From DATCMU01 sp036563245 (GTDB lineage Bacteria; Pseudomonadota; Alphaproteobacteria; Rhizobiales; Devosiaceae), in contig DATCMU010000038.1 of assembly GCA_036563245.1 (NCBI GenBank), positions 1 through 64,000 of the forward strand: a stretch of 64,000 nucleotides of DNA, given 5' to 3'. The position numbers were made by a program, and so were the translations under genes. Position 1 is the first letter of the stretch, and every line of letters begins with the position of its first letter. The notes under the pieces were generated by a model that did no database searches, was not told the origin of the DNA, and saw only the letters and a program-made list of their open reading frames with translations. Shown in pieces: positions 61,182-64,000 of this stretch.

Positions 61182-61534
61182 TGTCACTGATCGTCGATCT
61201 TGCCCGTTATCTCGCGGGCATAATGCTGGTCGTGGGCGCCGTGTTCACCTTGCTGGCCGCGGTTGGGTTGTTGCGCCTGCCCGACCTCTATACCCGCATG
61301 CATGCCGCTTCCAAGGCAGGCGCGATGGGGTCGGGGCTGATGCTCCTGGCCATCGCCGTGGGCGCGCTCGACGGCCCTGTGGCGCTGCGCGCAATCGCCG
61401 GCTTTGTCTTCATCCTGCTTACGACACCGGTCTCGGCGCACCTGTTGGCGCGGGCAGCCTACAAGGCGGGTTATCACCCTTGCGATATCACGCACATCAA
61501 TGATCTTGAAGAAATCGATGAAGTGAAATCATAA
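61178..61534 (+). CDS. mnhG: Na+/H+ antiporter subunit G (MnhG/MrpG)
   Basis: 118 residues with three membrane helices. GAVFTLLAAVGLLRLPDLYT, RMHAASKAGAMGSGLMLLA and FILLTTPVSAHLLARAAYKA are all MrpG motifs. It closes the mnhABCDEFG operon. A 14-bp palindrome follows its stop codon by four bases, but there is no T run, so the transcript end is not clear. Confidence 0.96.
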   Translation: MMSLIVDLARYLAGIMLVVGAVFTLLAAVGLLRLPDLYTRMHAASKAGAMGSGLMLLAIAVGALDGPVALRAIAGFVFILLTTPVSAHLLARAAYKAGYHPCDITHINDLEEIDEVKS

Positions 61535-61538
61535 TAAT

Positions 61539-61552
61539 CCCACAATTGTGGG
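61539..61552. promoter_or_regulatory. perfect 14-bp palindrome CCCACAATTGTGGG
   Basis: It lies between the mnhG stop codon (61534) and the mucR promoter. It could be the weak stem of a terminator for the mnh operon or a protein-binding site for mucR, which lies 30 bp further on. No T tract follows (TAAAAC), so a terminator role is less likely on this strand. Confidence 0.35.
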
Positions 61553-61581
61553 TAAAACATTGCTGCAAGGCGCAAACATAG

Positions 61582-61610
61582 TTGCAATCGCTGTGTTGGC
61601 GGACTAATAC
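61582..61610 (+). promoter_or_regulatory. mucR promoter
   Basis: TTGCAA (61582-61587), 17 bases, TAATAC (61605-61610), an excellent sigma-70-type spacing with good matches to TTGACA and TATAAT. The start of transcription would be near 61617, giving a 5' leader of about 70 nt before ATG 61687. The leader is A-rich near its end. Confidence 0.7.
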
Positions 61611-61686
61611 GACTCGGCGGCGGTTTTCCCAGCGCTGCCGTACTCATAAAAATGATCAAGAACAACAAGAGCAGCAGGACCTTCAC

Positions 61687-62121
61687 ATGAGCGAGCAGAA
61701 CGGCGTTGCCAACGCCCCGGATTTGGACATAGTCGAACTCAGCACCGAAATCGTCTGTGCCTATGTCAGCCACAACGCGCTAAGCCCGGCCGATCTTCCC
61801 AAACTGATCTCGGAAGTGCACAGCACCCTCAAGTCGCTCGACAGCGCACAGGCGCAGCCCGAGCCCGAGGAGCGCAAGCCGGCGGTTCCGATCCGCAAGT
61901 CGGTGGGGACGGACTACATCATCTGTCTCGAGGACGGAAAGAAGTTCAAGTCCCTCAAGCGCCACCTGCGGACCCATTACAACCTGTCGCCCGAGGAATA
62001 CCGTGAAAAGTGGGGTCTTCCCGCCGACTACCCCATGGTGGCGCCGAACTATTCGCAAACGCGCTCGCGGCTTGCCAAGGTCAATGGCCTTGGAAGAAAG
62101 ACGGCGGCCACCGCGCACTGA
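61687..62121 (+). CDS. mucR: MucR/Ros family zinc-finger transcriptional regulator
   Basis: 144 residues from ATG 61687 (MSEQNGVANAP). The prokaryotic C2H2-type zinc finger is clear: C80-x2-D83 and H93...H97 in YIICLEDGKKFKSLKRHLRT, followed by HYNLSPEEYREKWGLPADYP and MVAPNYSQTRSRLAK. The N-terminal helical half is used for oligomerisation in this family. MucR proteins are H-NS-like silencers and regulate exopolysaccharide, motility and cell-cycle genes in rhizobia and Brucella, and usually repress themselves. The gene has its own promoter. Confidence 0.95.
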   Translation: MSEQNGVANAPDLDIVELSTEIVCAYVSHNALSPADLPKLISEVHSTLKSLDSAQAQPEPEERKPAVPIRKSVGTDYIICLEDGKKFKSLKRHLRTHYNLSPEEYREKWGLPADYPMVAPNYSQTRSRLAKVNGLGRKTAATAH

Positions 62122-62326
62122 ACCGATCGATTTCGTCGGACATGGCAGGGGGGGGGAGCGGTGAACCGCTTTCCCCTTTTGCATTTGCGCCGTCAACACG
62201 GCCACTTAGGCGAACGAAAGAAGGCGCGGCAGGTGATCCGCATGGCACGAATCGTCAGCCGGGTCGCGGTTTTCCAGGTTCGTGCCCGGACCGTAGATCG
62301 CCGGACTTATCCCCGGTGACGATCCA

Positions 62327-62359
62327 CTCCAGTATAGGAAAGAAATCCTAGTACTGGAG
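62327..62359 (+). promoter_or_regulatory. 33-bp inverted repeat covering the Shine-Dalgarno of the next gene
   Basis: CTCCAGTA-TAGGA (62327-62339), loop AAGAAA, TCCTA-G-TACTGGAG (62346-62359): 13 pairs with a single bulged G. The 3' arm ends in GGAG, the ribosome-binding site of the DnaA-domain-IV-like gene (ATG 62369). As RNA the hairpin would hide this GGAG; as DNA it is a long dyad just upstream of the start codon. Either a translational switch or an operator fits. Confidence 0.6.
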
Positions 62360-62368
62360 ATCGTTAGA

Positions 62369-62779
62369 ATGTTTCAAGGCAATTGTTCGGTTCCGGGTCA
62401 ACCCGAAGAACCGCCTCATCCTTTTCCGAAAACGACCAACGGCCCGCGCCGCCGCCTCGATCCGCAAACGAGCGCGGTCCTGCGCCTTGTGTCGGCCGAT
62501 CGGGGCATCGGCACGTCTATGCTGCTGCACGGGTCGCGGTGCTGCGCGCGAGTGGCCCGCTCAAGGCAATTGGCGATGTATCTCCTGCATGTCGTGCACC
62601 GCCGTACGCTTACCGATATTGGCGAGATCTTCGACCGCGACCGCACAACCGTGGCGCACGCCTGTGCCCGTATCGAGGATATGCGCGACGACCGGATATT
62701 CGATGCGGATGTCAGTCGCCTCGAAACACTGGTCGGAGAAAGCCTTGCTGTTTCCAGGACTGAGCGCCATGCCGGCTGA
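62369..62779 (+). CDS. stand-alone DnaA domain IV-like DNA-binding protein
   Basis: 136 residues. Residues about 63-104 read ARSRQLAMYLLHVVHRRTLT then DIGEIFDRDRTTVAHACARI, nearly identical in pattern to the C-terminal box-binding domain of DnaA (R-Q-x-A-M-Y-L, I-G-x-x-F, D-R/H-T-T-V-x-H-A). There is no AAA+ domain; the first 60 residues are Pro/Arg-rich. So it is a DnaA-IV-like helix-turn-helix on its own, a type known in Hyphomicrobiales next to DUF6456 genes. It overlaps the DUF6456 gene by 11 bp, so the two are translationally coupled. Confidence 0.85.
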   Translation: MFQGNCSVPGQPEEPPHPFPKTTNGPRRRLDPQTSAVLRLVSADRGIGTSMLLHGSRCCARVARSRQLAMYLLHVVHRRTLTDIGEIFDRDRTTVAHACARIEDMRDDRIFDADVSRLETLVGESLAVSRTERHAG

Positions 62780-63530
62780 CCAGAAACGCGTCGTTGCTTT
62801 TGTTCGTGCGCTCCTCCGCGGTGGACAGGCGAACAGGGAGGAGGACGGCAGTTTTTCCGTCGCCCACAGCTCTGGCGCGATCCGGCTGCCCGGCCAGACG
62901 GTGAGACGGCTTCTTTCCCTCGGGATCCTCACCGAACAGGCGGGCAAGGTCGTGGCGTCGGACGAGGCGGCGCATTGGGCCCGCCGCGCGCTCGCCGACA
63001 CTGACGGGTTTGCCGAGCAGCATCGGGTGCTTGGGGTGCGCCGCGACGGCGCGATCGAGAATCTTGCAGAGAGCCCGCTGGCGCGCCTTGCCATCAGCGC
63101 CGGTCCGGATGGAGCGCCCTTCCTCATGCCCCACCATCTGGAGGCCGGGGAGCGCGTCCGACGGCTTCACGAGCGCGCGCAACTCGGAACCAGGGTCACC
63201 ATGCACTATGATGCGGGTCACGTCCCCGGCGCGCGGCAAACCGGCCCTTGCGACGTGAGCGACATGGCATTCGAGGCCCGCCGGGCACTCGACGGGATTC
63301 GCGAAATCCTGCCCACCGATTGTGCCGGGGTCGTTTTCGACATTTGCGCCGAACTCAAGGGCCTGCAAGTAGTGGAAATGGAGCGCGGACTGCCACGCCG
63401 CAGCGCCAAGCTGGTGCTGAGGATCGGACTGGACCAGCTGGCGAAACATTTCGGCATGGCGCCGGTGGCGGTGGGGCCGGAACGCGGGCGCCGGCGCGGC
63501 TGGATGGGTGAGGGCGCCCGTCCCGGCTAG
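62769..63530 (+). CDS. DUF6456 domain-containing protein
   Basis: 253 residues from ATG 62769 (MPADQKRVVAFV). The C-terminal half is a typical DUF6456 domain: SPLARLAISAGPDGAPFLMP and HHLEAGERVRRLHERAQLGT, then VSDMAFEARRALDGIREILP, VVFDICAELKGLQVVEMERG and LPRRSAKLVLRIGLDQLAKH. The N-terminal half may hold a winged helix (IRLPGQTVRRLLSLGILTEQ). The function is unknown; the conserved pairing with the DnaA-IV-like protein suggests a regulatory partner. Charged Arg-rich C-terminus. Confidence 0.85.
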   Translation: MPADQKRVVAFVRALLRGGQANREEDGSFSVAHSSGAIRLPGQTVRRLLSLGILTEQAGKVVASDEAAHWARRALADTDGFAEQHRVLGVRRDGAIENLAESPLARLAISAGPDGAPFLMPHHLEAGERVRRLHERAQLGTRVTMHYDAGHVPGARQTGPCDVSDMAFEARRALDGIREILPTDCAGVVFDICAELKGLQVVEMERGLPRRSAKLVLRIGLDQLAKHFGMAPVAVGPERGRRRGWMGEGARPG

Positions 63531-63531
63531 C

Positions 63532-63579
63532 GCGTTTCAAGGTGAAGGGGACACCGGTTCACGGTCCGGAAACCCGACA
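63532..63579. repeat. diverged single copy of the dispersed hairpin repeat
   Basis: GCGTTTCAAGG...ACACCGG-TTCA-CGGTCCGGAAACCC: same layout as the units at 187-428 and 20997, with several changed bases. It lies in the 59-bp gap between the DUF6456 gene and the end of sufE. Confidence 0.55.
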
Positions 63580-63589
63580 GAACAAGAGC

Positions 63590-64000
63590 CTAGGCGCGCG
63601 CGGAGAACGACGCCGCGTCGCTCCGGATGCGGTTCACCATGGCGACCAGCCCATTGGAACGCTGGGTGGTGAGATGTTCGCGCAGCCCCATCCGGTCGAA
63701 TTCGGCAATGGCGTCGATGCCGGCGATCTCGTCCGGTGTCTTGCCCGAGTAAAGCGCAATCAGCACCGCAACCAGGCCCTTGACGATCATTGCATCCGAA
63801 TCGCCGCGATAGGTGAGCACATCCTTGCCGTCCACCTGCCGGGGTTCGGTGACCAGCCAGACCTGCGAAACACAGCCATGCACCTTGTTCTGGGCGTTTC
63901 GCTCGTCTTCCGAAATCGGCGCGAGATCCTGCCCGAGTTCGATCAGGTAGCGATAGCGGTCTTCCCAGTCGTCCAGAAACGAAAGGTTGTCGGATATCTC
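63590..64000 (-). CDS. sufE: SufE family cysteine desulfurase sulfur acceptor (partial, N-terminus beyond window)
   Basis: 137 codons; the frame is open to the right edge, so a few N-terminal residues are missing. The visible part starts EISDNLSFLDDWEDRYRYLI (the SufE N-terminal helix), has the sulfur-accepting Cys in KVHGCVSQVWL, YRGDSDAMIVKGLVAVLIAL and the C-terminal LTTQRSNGLVAMVNRIRSDA. SufE takes persulfide sulfur from SufS for Fe-S cluster assembly. A GTG inside the frame at 63883 is not the start. Confidence 0.95.
   Translation of the reverse strand, partial: EISDNLSFLDDWEDRYRYLIELGQDLAPISEDERNAQNKVHGCVSQVWLVTEPRQVDGKDVLTYRGDSDAMIVKGLVAVLIALYSGKTPDEIAGIDAIAEFDRMGLREHLTTQRSNGLVAMVNRIRSDAASFSARA

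Noticed and set aside
61605..61615. TAATACGACTC, the first 11 bases of a T7 phage promoter
   Set aside because: The match stops at 11 bases (no CACTATAGGG) and the sequence is fully explained as the -10 region of the mucR promoter.

Overview
The window is a GC-rich chromosomal segment of an alphaproteobacterium, most likely order Hyphomicrobiales (Rhizobiales) and possibly a Devosia/Pelagibacterium-like lineage (family-level guess, moderate to low confidence). The evidence is a MucR/Ros zinc-finger regulator, a TIGR03808-type Tat beta-helix protein, a TIGR02301 protein, a Rhizobium etli-type class 3 asparaginase, the fabI-phosphatase-aroC and pdxH/dnaJ neighbourhoods, an exact CtrA-type box, and copies of a hairpin repeat of the kind scattered through Hyphomicrobiales genomes. 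Nearly all of it is housekeeping chromosome; there is no prophage, insertion sequence or CRISPR array.

Layout. 1-6 kb: end of glyQ, four tandem 58-bp hairpin repeats, a small ORF or sRNA with a terminator, a LemA/DUF2207 pair, an FMN-binding protein, then glyS. 6-9.5 kb (minus strand): ispH, rnhA, kdsD, kdsA, i.e. isoprenoid, RNase H and Kdo/LPS genes. 9.6-13.8 kb: an unusual pyruvate phosphate dikinase-like protein, a SleB-type cell-wall hydrolase, and a secreted protein overlapping it tail to tail. 13.8-21 kb: HD hydrolase, YgfZ, a dihydroorotase-family protein, a minus-strand run of conserved hypotheticals with a NUDIX hydrolase, a SRAP protein and a D-2-hydroxyacid dehydrogenase. 21-34.5 kb: fabI, a histidine phosphatase, aroC, tlyA, SCO1, xseB, a deacetylase-family protein, Sua5, a 737-aa secreted protein of unknown role, quinone oxidoreductase, dnaJ-like, pdxH, DUF1499 and an MBL-fold hydrolase.

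34.6-35 kb holds tRNA-Pro(CGG) and tRNA-Gln(TTG). 35.2-41.6 kb is a TetR-controlled efflux operon: small membrane protein, TetR, two membrane-fusion proteins and one RND pump, with a palindromic operator just after a TTGACA element. 41.9-53 kb carries a VIT-family transporter, nitronate monooxygenase, D-amino-acid dehydrogenase, a RecD-like helicase, a tiny secreted peptide, class 3 asparaginase, the Tat beta-helix protein, a YbjQ protein, a HerA-like ATPase, a divergent receiver-domain protein and superoxide dismutase. 53-61.5 kb: oligopeptidase B and the full mnhABCDEFG (Mrp) Na+/H+ antiporter operon. 61.5-64 kb: mucR with a clear promoter, a stand-alone DnaA-domain-IV-like regulator whose Shine-Dalgarno lies inside a long inverted repeat, a DUF6456 gene, and sufE cut by the window edge.

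The most interesting non-routine signals are the SD-occluding inverted repeat before the DnaA-domain-IV-like gene (62.33 kb), the PPDK-like protein with an eroded ATP-grasp domain (9.6 kb), the CtrA box (13.83 kb), the tandem hairpin repeat after glyQ (0.19 kb) and the large cysteine-containing secreted protein (27.6-29.9 kb). I see no gene cluster that amounts to a clearly new multi-gene system.
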